Of a stretch of DNA of 64,000 nucleotides, positions 1-8,747 are shown one piece after another. This DNA is from Thermodesulfobacteriota bacterium (GTDB lineage: Bacteria > Desulfobacterota > UBA8473), in NCBI GenBank assembly GCA_040757775.1, contig JBFLWQ010000016.1:1-64000 (forward strand), given 5' to 3'. Position 1 is the stretch's first letter, and the number at the start of each line of letters is the position of its first letter. The translations under genes were made by a program, and so were the position numbers. Below the pieces are notes generated by a model, which saw only the letters and a program-made list of their open reading frames with translations, made no database searches and was not told where the DNA came from.

Positions 1-141
1 CATCTTTGGAGTCTGGTAAAGCCCCGTGTAAATAACCTCCATACCAGCATCTTTGAACGCCTGAACCAGCACATGAGCCCCCCTATCATGACAATCTGCC
101 CCAGGCTTCGCCAGTAAAATCCTTGTTCTCGGCTCTTGCAC
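1..141 (-). CDS. B12-binding domain protein, methylmalonyl-CoA mutase small-subunit type (cut by window edge)
   Basis: The first 47 residues are visible and the rest lies outside the window. They contain [13 protein letters not shown], the cobalamin-binding DxHxxG region of the C-terminal mutase domain, followed by GMEVIYTG, as in the stand-alone small subunit at 59248-59652, of which this is a paralogue. The GTG start at 141 is chosen because GGAGG lies 9 nt upstream and the homology begins a few residues later. The usual GLDGHDRG reads GADCHDRG here, but the cobalt-ligating His and the Asp are kept. It probably partners a mutase large subunit (methylmalonyl-CoA or a related acyl-CoA) encoded further left. 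Confidence 0.85.
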   Translation of the reverse strand, partial: MQEPRTRILLAKPGADCHDRGAHVLVQAFKDAGMEVIYTGLYQTPKM

Positions 142-640
142 TACTTTATACCTCCTTAACTAACCCAAATTAATTCCTTCATTTTGTTATGTATCCATTA
201 TAGAGCTTACTCTGAAAACTTTCTCCACCACATTACCAAAACAAACCTTCCTCTTTATATGTTTATTTTCACTAATTCCTCATATGTTCATCTCCCCTAT
301 GGCTTTTGGAGCTAAAACCAATTACCTGATTGCAAATATAGCTTCTGCAATAATCATACCAACGCACGTTTCCGAATAAGGAAAGTCGTTTGTATTTAAT
401 GTAAGTTTTTGTTTTTTCGCCATATATCATAAACAAACGATCAAAAAGCGTTAATATGGATTTGTAAGAAAGAGTAATGGTTGGATATCAGCGTTGCAAT
501 TTTACAAACCCTTTATCGTCAAAGTTCTTAAGGGTTGGCTAGGTATTCCAGCGAACAGGATTTGCAAACTTGCACAACTTTTGCATTATTGCAAGTAAGG
601 CAAGAAGGATTAGATTTGCAATGATAGATGACACATTTTG
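142..640. other. 499-nt intergenic region
   Basis: This lies between the B12-domain gene and the end of the regulator gene, both on the minus strand. On the minus strand a perfect TATAAT reads at 202-197, about 55 nt before the GTG start, without a good -35 box. A loose inverted repeat (CGTTTGT near 388, ACAAACG near 433) and several TTGCA repeats (560-595) are present. No ORF, RNA gene or clear terminator was recognised. Confidence 0.4.
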
Positions 641-1999
641 CTAAGTCTTATGTCGTTTGATCTTACGGTAGAGTGTGGATGGATGTAATTCTGCAAAGGC
701 TGCAGCCTCGTTCAAATCCCCTCCTGTCTTATCCAAGATCTCTTGTATGTACCTTTTTTCAAATTCTGCTCTTGCCTTCTCAAAGGGGGATAGTGCAAAC
801 CATTTTTCAGATTTCTCTTTGGGCTCCCCCATTATGTATTTGGGTAAATCTCTGACTGTTATCGTCTTCTCTGGCTGAAAAACGATCGCCCTTTCAATCA
901 CGTTTTCGAGTTCTCTAACATTACCATCCCATCGGTAGTTAATAAGGGTATCCAACGCATCTGCGGATATGTCTTTTTTATCAACCCCTATTGTATTCGA
1001 TAACTTATTCAAAAAATGGTCTACCAGAAGGGGAATATCATCCTTTCTCTCCCTCAGAGGGGGAAGTAATATCCTGATTACATTCAGTCTGTAATAGAGG
1101 GCAAGCTGAAAGCTTCCAGAGTCTACTTTCTTTTGAAGATCACCACTGCTGGCAGCAATAAGCCTGATATCTATCGGGATGGATTTTGTACCTCCCACCC
1201 TTATAAACTCCCTGTCCTGTATGACCCTCAGCAATTTAACCTGGAAGGATAAGTTTGTATCACCAATCTCGTCCAGGAAAAGTGTCCCTCCGTCTGCCTC
1301 TTCAAAATATCCTTTAGTGGTTTTATAGGCACCGGTAAATGCGCCTTTTTCATATCCGAAAAGAGTGCTCTCCAGCAAGTTTTCCGGTAACGCCGTACAG
1401 TTTGTCCCCAAAAACCTTTTGTCACTCCGTGGACTGTTCTGGTGAATGGCGCGAGCAACGAGTTCCTTACCTGTCCCACTTTCACCTTCTACCAATACAT
1501 TGGAGTTTACCAAAGCCGATTTTCTTATCAATTCGAAGATCGCCTTCATTTGTTTGTTCTTACCCACTATGCTGGATACCTGAAAGTCCAGTTGGCTCTT
1601 GAGATAGATATTTTCCTTTTTTAACCTCCTTTGAGACAATCCATTCTTTATACTTATCAGTACCTTGTCGGAGTCTTCGAATGGCTTTGTAAGGAAATCA
1701 CATGCACCCATTTTCATGGTTTCAATTACGTTTTCCATGGTCCCATAGGCAGTAATCATGATTACCGAAAGTTCACGATCTATCTCTTTTAGTTGCTTAA
1801 GAACCTCAATACCGTCTATATCAGGCATTCTTATGTCGAGTAGAACCAGGTCAAAGGTGTCTTCCTGAGACCTCTTTACTGCTTCATAACCACTGGCAAC
1901 GGATTCAGTTGTATATCCGGACTCTCGTAAGAGAATTTCAAAATAGCCGCGGGTATACTTTTCGTCATCCACTATCAATATTTTCTCACTTGATTCCAT
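641..1999 (-). CDS. sigma-54-dependent response regulator, NtrC/AtoC family
   Basis: A cytoplasmic transcription activator expected to work with RNA polymerase sigma-54. Domains in order: receiver (about residues 5-120) with the phospho-acceptor Asp in LLDIRMPD; AAA+ domain (about 145-370) with Walker A GESGTGKE, the sigma-54 contact loop GAFTGA and Walker B TLFLDEIGD; and a short C-terminal Fis-type helix-turn-helix ending STLYRKIKRHKT. The length is normal for the family. The ATG at 1999 is preferred over the one at 2008 because CAGGA sits about 8 nt before it. It lies 23 nt downstream of the histidine kinase gene, its probable partner. Target promoters were not identified in the window. 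Confidence 0.93.
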   Translation of the reverse strand: MESSEKILIVDDEKYTRGYFEILLRESGYTTESVASGYEAVKRSQEDTFDLVLLDIRMPDIDGIEVLKQLKEIDRELSVIMITAYGTMENVIETMKMGACDFLTKPFEDSDKVLISIKNGLSQRRLKKENIYLKSQLDFQVSSIVGKNKQMKAIFELIRKSALVNSNVLVEGESGTGKELVARAIHQNSPRSDKRFLGTNCTALPENLLESTLFGYEKGAFTGAYKTTKGYFEEADGGTLFLDEIGDTNLSFQVKLLRVIQDREFIRVGGTKSIPIDIRLIAASSGDLQKKVDSGSFQLALYYRLNVIRILLPPLRERKDDIPLLVDHFLNKLSNTIGVDKKDISADALDTLINYRWDGNVRELENVIERAIVFQPEKTITVRDLPKYIMGEPKEKSEKWFALSPFEKARAEFEKRYIQEILDKTGGDLNEAAAFAELHPSTLYRKIKRHKT

Positions 2000-2022
2000 A
2001 AAACACATCCTGGAAAAAATCT

Positions 2023-3951
2023 CTATTGCATATTTTGGGCTGGTAATCTAATAGTAAAGGTCGTTCCTTTACCCTCCATGCTTTCGACGTCGATTTTACC
2101 ATTATGTTCTTTTACGATTGTGTACGCTATGCTTAGACCGAGCCCTGTCCCGTTATCCGCATCCTTTGTGGTAAAAAATGGGTCGAATATTTTATCCAGA
2201 TTTTCTCTGGGTATCCCAACTCCTGTATCAATAAACCGTACCTCTACAAAACCATTCCTACGACTTGACCTCGCTTTCTCACTGTTTCTTACTTCTACCC
2301 TCAGGTTTCCACCATTCAGCATTGCCTGGAGAGCATTGACAATAACATTCAGGAACACCTGCTGCAGTTGTGTCTCATCACCTAGAATTTTTGAGATGTC
2401 AGGGTCATACTCCTTTATGATGCTAATCCCGTTTAAGAAAGATTGCCGCTTTACCAATAAAATGGAATTTTCTACGGTTTGAACCAGATTCAATTCTGAG
2501 AACACAGACCTGGGCTTTTTCGAAAATTTGAGAAGGCTGTTGGTAATCTTTCGACACTCATTGGCAGCCTCTCCTATTGTTTTTACTAATTCGAAGGTCG
2601 GGGCATCCTTCCTTATCCTTCTTGTGAGGATATCCGCCATATTGACGACACCAACCAAAGGGTTATTGAGCTGGTGGGCAAGTCCCCCAATCATCTCTCC
2701 CAAATCCGCCATTTTCTTTGATTGTATCAAACTCTGTCTGAGCTTCTTCTTTTCCGTAATATCTTCAATTAAGAAGAGTAGCGCTATCCTGTTTTCATCT
2801 TCATCTACAATCTTGGAAATGCTGAGCCTTGTTGGAAAATTTGAGCCATCTTTTCTCAGGCTAGTGACTTCTCCCTCCCAGTGGAAGGTATCAGACAGGA
2901 TTATCTTTTTGATCCTTTCGTTTTCCTCTTCCGAAAACAAGAAGTAGTACTTACCTCCTAATACTTCGCCAGCATTTACTCCATATACTTGCTCGGCAGT
3001 TTTGTTAAAACTGATAACCCCATCGCACTTATCAATGGAGATAACAGCATTAGGAGATGCATCTATCAGGTTGTAGAGAAAGTTTGTTGAGAGCTTCAAA
3101 TCCTTGGTCTTTTCTTTTACCTCCCTTTTCGTTTCATAAAAACTATCTTCCCTGTCTACGAAGATCACATATCCCTTATTCTTACGCAAGGGGGTCCCTC
3201 TCATACGAAAGGTGCTTTTTCCATCATTCACATTAGGTATATACAAGTCAAAGTTTACATCATAAGGGGCGTGCTTTTCAATCATATCTCTATGGGCAGC
3301 AGAAAGGAGGGGCTTCAGCATATTTCTAGGAAATGCTTCGTACATAGTTCGGTTTGACAGTCTTTCTTTTGCTACCTTAATATTGCTTTCTAATTTTCTA
3401 TTACACCTTATGATTCTTTGGTCTTTATCCAAAATAAGAATCCCAATTTCAGACTCTTCGATAAAATCCTCTATTATCTTTTTCGATTCCTGGATTTCCT
3501 TCCTTAACCTAACCTCTCTGGTAACATCCTTGAGCACTGTTGTTACCCCTGTAACTTCATTAACTCCGTCCTTAAACGGATAGAGGCTGATATTGAAGAA
3601 GGTATTAATTGGATTTCTATCGTTTTGGGTACTTTCGCAAGTAACTCCTTTCTTTTTAAGGATACTTCCATTCGTTAAGACATCGGCGTACTTTCCTCTC
3701 CACTCCGAGGTGTCAAAAAGGGGAATTACATTAAAAAGGTATTTTCCTATTATATCATCTCTCGTTCTTTTGAGAAACCTCTCGACAAACGAAGTGCTAT
3801 TTACAAATCTAAACGCCCTGTCTACAATAAATACACCCAAGTTCATATCTTCCAGGATTTCCCCTGCCCAATCAGGCAACTCAGGATTGGGCAGGTATCG
3901 ATAAGGCTCTGATTCTTCCGATATACCTTCAAGAATCTGGTATTGATTCAT
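2023..3951 (-). CDS. PAS-domain sensor histidine kinase (NtrB-like, soluble)
   Basis: 642 residues with no membrane segment, so a cytoplasmic sensor. There are three PAS-like domains (about 30-150, 165-270 and 300-410). The dimerisation/phospho-acceptor box is LAHQLNNPLVGV, with the phosphorylatable His near 426 (more often AHEINNPL). The HATPase domain has NVIVNALQA (N box), DTGVGIP (G1), FDPFFTTK (F box) and GTGLGLSI (G2). It starts 12 nt after mtaB and is followed by the sigma-54 regulator, with which it forms a two-component pair at the end of the sulfur/tRNA-modification operon. The signal sensed is unknown; PAS domains could bind a redox cofactor or small ligand, but no heme or flavin ligand is evident. 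Confidence 0.92.
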   Translation of the reverse strand: MNQYQILEGISEESEPYRYLPNPELPDWAGEILEDMNLGVFIVDRAFRFVNSTSFVERFLKRTRDDIIGKYLFNVIPLFDTSEWRGKYADVLTNGSILKKKGVTCESTQNDRNPINTFFNISLYPFKDGVNEVTGVTTVLKDVTREVRLRKEIQESKKIIEDFIEESEIGILILDKDQRIIRCNRKLESNIKVAKERLSNRTMYEAFPRNMLKPLLSAAHRDMIEKHAPYDVNFDLYIPNVNDGKSTFRMRGTPLRKNKGYVIFVDREDSFYETKREVKEKTKDLKLSTNFLYNLIDASPNAVISIDKCDGVISFNKTAEQVYGVNAGEVLGGKYYFLFSEEENERIKKIILSDTFHWEGEVTSLRKDGSNFPTRLSISKIVDEDENRIALLFLIEDITEKKKLRQSLIQSKKMADLGEMIGGLAHQLNNPLVGVVNMADILTRRIRKDAPTFELVKTIGEAANECRKITNSLLKFSKKPRSVFSELNLVQTVENSILLVKRQSFLNGISIIKEYDPDISKILGDETQLQQVFLNVIVNALQAMLNGGNLRVEVRNSEKARSSRRNGFVEVRFIDTGVGIPRENLDKIFDPFFTTKDADNGTGLGLSIAYTIVKEHNGKIDVESMEGKGTTFTIRLPAQNMQ

Positions 3952-3963
3952 CTCACAACTCCT

Positions 3964-5235
3964 TTAAACTAATGTCCCAAATACCTTCCCATCCTGAACC
4001 TTGGTGACAATAATGGGAATCTCCTCATTTGCCATATTGTTCCCTACATCTATCAACACGGGGATGTAATTTCGGGAAAATCCTTTCAAATAGTCTGTCC
4101 CCGCATCCCTTCTGGACTCAATAAGAATCGAAAGCCGCTTTCCAAGAAACCTCCTGTAGAATTCTTCTTTCTTCCTGATTCCCAGATCTCGCAGTATTTT
4201 CCCCCTCTTTTTTATAGTCTTACTGTCTACCTGATCTGGAAAGTCAGCAGCGGGGGTCCCGGGTCGTCTGGAATATGGAAAGACATGGAGATAGCCGACA
4301 GGAAGCTCCTCAATTAGATTCAAAGTATTAGTAAAATTTTCATGGGATTCTCCAGGAAAGCCTACTATGACATCAATTCCTATATTCAAATCAGGGATGG
4401 CTGAAACAAGCCTCTTTACCAGTTGCTTAAAGAACTCAGAAAGGTAGGGTCTATTCATCTTTTTCAGTACTTCATCTGCCCCGCTCTGTAGAGGGATATG
4501 CAGGTGATTACAGATTGTCGTGGAAGATGAGATGAGGTCTATCAGACCGTCATCGAATTCAGCCGGTTCAATAGAGCTCAATCTAATCCTGACGGGGATG
4601 CCTTTATCTTCTATTAATCTGAGCAGATTCAAAAGGGTGGTAGGCGGTATTAAATCCCATCCGTAAGAGCCCAGGTGTATACCCGTAAGGACTATCTCTC
4701 TGTACCCCTGCTCTGCCAGTCTGGATATGCGTCTTATTGTCTCTTCCTTTTCAAGGCTTCTGCTTTTTCCCCGGGCATAGGGAACGACGCAATAAGAACA
4801 GAAAGAATCGCAGCCATCCTGAACCTTTAGAAATGCCCTTGTATGCTCAGGGAAGGTGGTTATGTCACTGGTTATTCCAAGGGGAGCCCCTTTCTTTGAA
4901 GATCCATTGATAAAATCGACTATCCTTTCCTTTTCATCAATCCCGACTACATGATTCACCCCTGGAATATCTTTTATCTCCTCAGGTGCCCTCTGGGCAT
5001 AACATCCGGTAACTATTATCAGGGCATCCGGGTTTAACCGGTGGTACCTCCGTATAAGCTGGCGGGATTGATAGTCTGCCCTCTGGGTAACTGTACAGGT
5101 ATTTACTATGTAAATATCAGCTTTTCTGCCAAACGGGACAAAACTAAATTCAGCTCCTTCCAGAAGCTTGTGGATTACGGCAGAATCGTATCTGTTAACT
5201 TTACATCCCAGAGTTGCAATAGCTATCTTCTTCAA
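3964..5235 (-). CDS. mtaB: tRNA t6A37 methylthiotransferase MtaB
   Basis: A radical-SAM methylthiotransferase that adds a methylthio group to t6A37 of ANN-decoding tRNAs. It has an N-terminal UPF0004 domain (IAIATLGCKVN, VNTCTVT, TGCYAQ, three cluster-binding Cys), the radical-SAM motif CDSFCSYC (CxxxCxxC), and a C-terminal TRAM region. The open frame extends to 5346, but homology begins at LKKIAIATLGCKVN, so the TTG at 5235 is chosen. It lies 4 nt after the cysteine synthase stop; no strong ribosome site is visible, which suggests translational coupling. The product is 423 residues, normal for MtaB. It needs sulfur, matching the desulfurase and cysteine synthase upstream. Confidence 0.9.
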   Translation of the reverse strand: MKKIAIATLGCKVNRYDSAVIHKLLEGAEFSFVPFGRKADIYIVNTCTVTQRADYQSRQLIRRYHRLNPDALIIVTGCYAQRAPEEIKDIPGVNHVVGIDEKERIVDFINGSSKKGAPLGITSDITTFPEHTRAFLKVQDGCDSFCSYCVVPYARGKSRSLEKEETIRRISRLAEQGYREIVLTGIHLGSYGWDLIPPTTLLNLLRLIEDKGIPVRIRLSSIEPAEFDDGLIDLISSSTTICNHLHIPLQSGADEVLKKMNRPYLSEFFKQLVKRLVSAIPDLNIGIDVIVGFPGESHENFTNTLNLIEELPVGYLHVFPYSRRPGTPAADFPDQVDSKTIKKRGKILRDLGIRKKEEFYRRFLGKRLSILIESRRDAGTDYLKGFSRNYIPVLIDVGNNMANEEIPIIVTKVQDGKVFGTLV

Positions 5236-5239
5236 GGTT

Positions 5240-6139
5240 CTACTTGCCTGTATAGAAACCGGTGGATAGGTATCTCTCACCACTGTCTGCCAGGAGGGCA
5301 ACCATATTGCCTTTATCCAGTACCTTAATCTTTTCAAGGGCTGCAAACATAACCGCCCCTGAACTAATCCCTGCCAGGATACCCTCTTTGTTAACCAGTT
5401 CTATGGCTGTTTTTATTGCCTCCTCATCCGACACCTTCACAATCTCATCTACCCATCTCTGGTCATATATCTCAGGTATCCTTGACTGTTCAAAGTTCTT
5501 TAAGCCATAGACCTTATGGTTGGGATAAGGCTCTACTCCAATAACTTTGACCTCAGGTTTCAACTCCTTCAGCCTTTTGCCGGCCCCCATTATAGTACCA
5601 GAGGTGCCTATTCCAGCTACAAAGTAATCAACCTCTCCACTGGTATCCTCCCAGATCTCCCTGCCGGTAGTCTCATAATGCGCCACCACATTATTTATGT
5701 TGAAATTCTGTCCCGCCAAAAAGTATTTCTCCGGATACTGGTTATAGAGCATCATGGCTTCATTCCTTGCCCCATCTGGTCCCTTTTCAGCAGGTATCAG
5801 GAAGACCTCCACTCCATAACACTCCAATAAACTTCTCTTTTCAAAGCTTGCAGATTCCAGCAAGGTAACCGCCACCTTGTAGCCCTTCACAGCACCCACC
5901 ATTGCAAGACTGATACCCATATTGCCACTGGTGGATTCCAAAATAACCTTATCCCTGGTCAGTACCCCTTCTTCCTCTGCTTTGGAGATTATATAATAGG
6001 CTACCCTGTCCTTAAGACTTCCAGTTGGATTAGCACTTTCCATTTTGGCCATCAATTTAACCCTCTTGTTGGGATTCATGCGTCCTATTTTCACTAAAGG
6101 GGTATTACCGATGGTTCCTAGTATACTGTCCTCTACCAC
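5240..6139 (-). CDS. cysK: PLP-dependent cysteine synthase (CysK/CysM family)
   Basis: Makes cysteine from O-acetylserine (or a related activated serine) and sulfide. NPTGSLKDR carries the PLP lysine, STSGNMGISLA is the substrate loop, and GIGTSGTIMGAG is the phosphate-binding loop. At 299 residues it is slightly short but complete. The start is GTG at 6139, 3 nt after the mnmA stop. Its place between mnmA and mtaB suggests it supplies cysteine to the desulfurase that feeds tRNA thiolation. The sequence alone does not decide between CysK, CysM or a cystathionine beta-synthase-like role. Confidence 0.88.
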   Translation of the reverse strand: MVEDSILGTIGNTPLVKIGRMNPNKRVKLMAKMESANPTGSLKDRVAYYIISKAEEEGVLTRDKVILESTSGNMGISLAMVGAVKGYKVAVTLLESASFEKRSLLECYGVEVFLIPAEKGPDGARNEAMMLYNQYPEKYFLAGQNFNINNVVAHYETTGREIWEDTSGEVDYFVAGIGTSGTIMGAGKRLKELKPEVKVIGVEPYPNHKVYGLKNFEQSRIPEIYDQRWVDEIVKVSDEEAIKTAIELVNKEGILAGISSGAVMFAALEKIKVLDKGNMVALLADSGERYLSTGFYTGK

Positions 6140-6142
6140 TTC

Positions 6143-7240
6143 TCAAACACTCTCCTTTATCCACCCGCCACCTACAACTACATTCCCATCATAGAAAACA
6201 ATAGCCTGGCCAGGTGTAATGGCCTTCTGTGGTTTTTTAAACCTTACAAGAACGCTCCTGCCATTATGGGGTATAATGGTTGCTTCCGTATCCTTGTATC
6301 TGTATCGAATCTTACAAGAAATGCTAATCTCCGCATCTAAATCTGGAAATAAAATCCAGTTGAGATCTTCAGCAATCAAACCTTTACTCAATAGCTCCTC
6401 ATTTCTTCCCACTATCACACTGTTACTTTTTAAGTCAAATCCCAGGACGTAATAGGGATGACGGGCAGGGATACCCAACCCTTTTCTCTGCCCTATGGTA
6501 AACAGATGAATCCCTTCATGCTTACCCAGCACTTCCCCATTTTTATTTATGACGTTACCCCTGGCACATTTGTCCCTCCCTATTCTCCCGGTTATAAACC
6601 TTCTGTATTCATTGCCCGGGATGAAGCATATCTCCTGACTCTCTTTCTTATAAGCCACTTTAAGTCCAAGGTTTGCAGCTATTTTTCTAACCTCTTTTTT
6701 AACAAAATCTCCTACCGGAAAAGCCAATCGTCTAATTTCCTCTTGTTTTAAAGTAAAGAGAAAGTAGGACTGGTCTTTTTCAGCGTCTTCTCCTTTGAGT
6801 AAAAGGTGTCGCCTCCTTGAATCATCCCAGCTTATTCTCGCATAGTGTCCGGTTGCCAGATAATCTGCCTGAAGCTCCAGGGCTTTCCTTAAGAGAATAT
6901 CAAACTTCAGCTTTTGATTACACAGGATACACGGATTAGGGGTTCTTCCTTTCATATATTCGGATACAAAGTAATCTATCACCTCTTTCTTAAATTCATT
7001 CTCTAAGTTCAGCACATAAAAGGGTATATCAAGTTTGTCGGCTACTGCCCTTGCATGATAGATATCTTCAGGGGAGCAGCAACTCCTGAACCCTCCCTCT
7101 CCGTGGCTGGAATAATCCCAGATTTGCATGGATACCCCGATGACATCATAGCCCCTCTCCTTCAACAAGGCAGCTGCCACCGAGCTGTCTACCCCTCCAC
7201 TCATGGAGACTACAACCCTTTTTTTGTCTCTGTTCCTCAT
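6143..7240 (-). CDS. mnmA: tRNA-specific 2-thiouridylase MnmA
   Basis: Installs the 2-thio group on wobble U34 of Lys, Glu and Gln tRNAs. The PP-loop SGGVDSSVA lies near residue 14, the catalytic Cys is in NPCILCN, and the second active-site Cys is in ESQEICFIP. Length (365) is normal. Its ATG overlaps the stop of the upstream cysteine desulfurase gene (ATGA), a sign of translational coupling and of a dedicated sulfur donor-acceptor pair. Confidence 0.95.
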   Translation of the reverse strand: MRNRDKKRVVVSMSGGVDSSVAAALLKERGYDVIGVSMQIWDYSSHGEGGFRSCCSPEDIYHARAVADKLDIPFYVLNLENEFKKEVIDYFVSEYMKGRTPNPCILCNQKLKFDILLRKALELQADYLATGHYARISWDDSRRRHLLLKGEDAEKDQSYFLFTLKQEEIRRLAFPVGDFVKKEVRKIAANLGLKVAYKKESQEICFIPGNEYRRFITGRIGRDKCARGNVINKNGEVLGKHEGIHLFTIGQRKGLGIPARHPYYVLGFDLKSNSVIVGRNEELLSKGLIAEDLNWILFPDLDAEISISCKIRYRYKDTEATIIPHNGRSVLVRFKKPQKAITPGQAIVFYDGNVVVGGGWIKESV

Positions 7241-8418
7241 AATGCCGAACCCTTCACCTTCTTGAGATAAAGAGGAGACATAGAGCGAAGCCTGTTTACT
7301 ATCTCTGGAAGCACATCAAGTACATATTCAACATCCTCTTCAGTATTATTCCGCCCCAGACTGAATCTAAGAGAACCCTGAGCAATCTCCGGTGTAAGCC
7401 CCATAGCTGTTAGGACATGAGAAGGCTTAAGGGATCCCGATGTACATGCCGATCCGGATGAAACTGCAACCCCTTCCAGGTCTAAGTTTAGCAAAAGGGA
7501 TTCCCCCTCGATGAACTCAAAACTGACATTTAAGGTATTTGGAATTCTCTTTACTGGGTGTCCGTTCAATTTTATATAATCCAATTTATCAATGATCCCT
7601 TCATAAAGCCTGTCTCTCAATTTTGTAATACGCTTTACCTGGAATCCCATGTCCCTGCTTGCTATCTCGCATGCCTTTCCAAGCCCCACTATGCCGGGGA
7701 TGTTTTCAGTCCCTGCCCTCATGCCCCCTTCCTGGTGCCCCCCATGTATCAGGGGCACAAGGGATGTCCCTTTCTTTACATACAAACAGCCTATGCCTTT
7801 CGGCCCATAGAGTTTATGCCCAGACAGTGAAAGAAGATCAATCTTCAAATCCTTTAAATCCATGGGGATCTTCCCTACTGCCTGAACAGCATCGGTGTGA
7901 AACAGAATGCCTATATCAGCAGCAATCTCCCCAACTTCTTTTATGGGAAGGAGAGTTCCCGTTTCATTATTGGCATACATAATACTTATTAATACCGTTT
8001 TGCTAATAATAGAATCCTTTAGCTCATCTAAGTCGATCATTCCCTCATGGTCCACAGGCAGATAAGTTAGTTTATAACCTGCCTTCTCCAGATATTCACA
8101 GGTATTTAAAACAGCAGGATGTTCTACTTTTGTTGTTATTATATGGTTTCCCTCCTTCTTGAGGGCATAGGCAGCACCTTTAATGGCAAGGTTATCGCTC
8201 TCAGACCCCCCGCCGGTAAAGGCGATTTCAGAGGGGTCTGTATTCAAGAGATTGGCTACTTTTTCTCTTGCCTCGTCAATATACTTCCTTACTCCTCTTC
8301 CCGCCCAATGGATGCTGGATGGGTTTCCAAAGTTGTCCTTCAAAAAAGGCAACATAGCATCCAATGCCTCTGGATGGAGAGGGGTAGTAGCGTTATGGTC
8401 CATATAGATTTTTTTCAT
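7237..8418 (-). CDS. nifS: cysteine desulfurase (NifS/IscS family)
   Basis: A PLP enzyme releasing sulfur from cysteine as an enzyme-bound persulfide. The PLP lysine is in SLSGHKLYGPKG, and the catalytic Cys lies in SSGSACTSGSLKPSHVL, the long loop of group I enzymes. It has 393 residues. It is first in the operon nifS-mnmA-cysK-mtaB-kinase-regulator, with GGGGGTAAGG just before the ATG. Adjacency to mnmA suggests a role in tRNA thiolation, but general Fe-S assembly is possible. There is no iscU-like scaffold gene next to it. Confidence 0.93.
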   Translation of the reverse strand: MKKIYMDHNATTPLHPEALDAMLPFLKDNFGNPSSIHWAGRGVRKYIDEAREKVANLLNTDPSEIAFTGGGSESDNLAIKGAAYALKKEGNHIITTKVEHPAVLNTCEYLEKAGYKLTYLPVDHEGMIDLDELKDSIISKTVLISIMYANNETGTLLPIKEVGEIAADIGILFHTDAVQAVGKIPMDLKDLKIDLLSLSGHKLYGPKGIGCLYVKKGTSLVPLIHGGHQEGGMRAGTENIPGIVGLGKACEIASRDMGFQVKRITKLRDRLYEGIIDKLDYIKLNGHPVKRIPNTLNVSFEFIEGESLLLNLDLEGVAVSSGSACTSGSLKPSHVLTAMGLTPEIAQGSLRFSLGRNNTEEDVEYVLDVLPEIVNRLRSMSPLYLKKVKGSAL

Positions 8419-8660
8419 CCTTACCCCCAGGTTAAAAACTGTTAACGGTCAACTGTAATTAATCTATTAGAGATTGCTGGTTTTGTCAAGCAGTTATAAA
8501 CCCCAACAGCATATCACTTGCACTTGCAATTTTTTGTACCAGTGTGGTAAAATGCAAAAAAACGGCACGTCATATTTTTTGCAAAAGGCCCCCCCTATGC
8601 TGTATAATTAGTCCACCCTGAAAAGTGAAAAGGGAATTTTTCAGGACGAACTAATTACCT
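8419..8660. other. divergent promoter region between nifS and the glycerate kinase genes
   Basis: This AT-rich stretch must hold the promoter of the minus-strand sulfur operon and probably that of the plus-strand kinase. It includes a fragment related to the GTTAACGGT repeat family (about 8437-8452) and homopolymer runs of A, C and T. No convincing -35/-10 pair was settled on. A possible sigma-54 site (GGCAC to TTGC, near 8563) has the wrong spacing. Confidence 0.3.
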
Positions 8661-8747
8661 ATGGTGGGAAAGACAGGGGCTGGCATCATCTTCGCGGAAG
8701 AGATAAGAGAGGCAAAGAATCAAGAGGAGTTGAAGACCAGAAGATGA
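8661..8747 (+). CDS. 28-residue ORF, possible remnant of a carboxyltransferase C-terminus or leader peptide
   Basis: The ORF runs from ATG at 8661 to a TGA overlapping the next gene's ATG (ATGA). The peptide contains GAGIIFAEEIREA, which resembles the GAVNIIF-EI-EA segment near the C-terminus of biotin-dependent acyl-CoA carboxyltransferases. An in-frame stop lies just upstream, so no longer gene is present. It may be the decayed tail of such a gene or a small coupled leader. No strong ribosome site is seen. Confidence 0.3.
   Translation: MVGKTGAGIIFAEEIREAKNQEELKTRR

Noticed and set aside
570-585. Sigma-54 promoter TTGCAC-N5-TTGCA on the plus strand
   Set aside because: The -24 GG is TG, and it would transcribe only into the antisense of the regulator gene; TTGCA repeats are frequent here by chance.
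5236-5346. Longer MtaB start with 37 additional residues
   Set aside because: The extension overlaps cysteine synthase coding sequence and has no family similarity; the conserved N-terminus begins at TTG 5235.
8562-8584. Sigma-54 promoter before the glycerate kinase
   Set aside because: The GG to GC spacing is 15 nt instead of 10.
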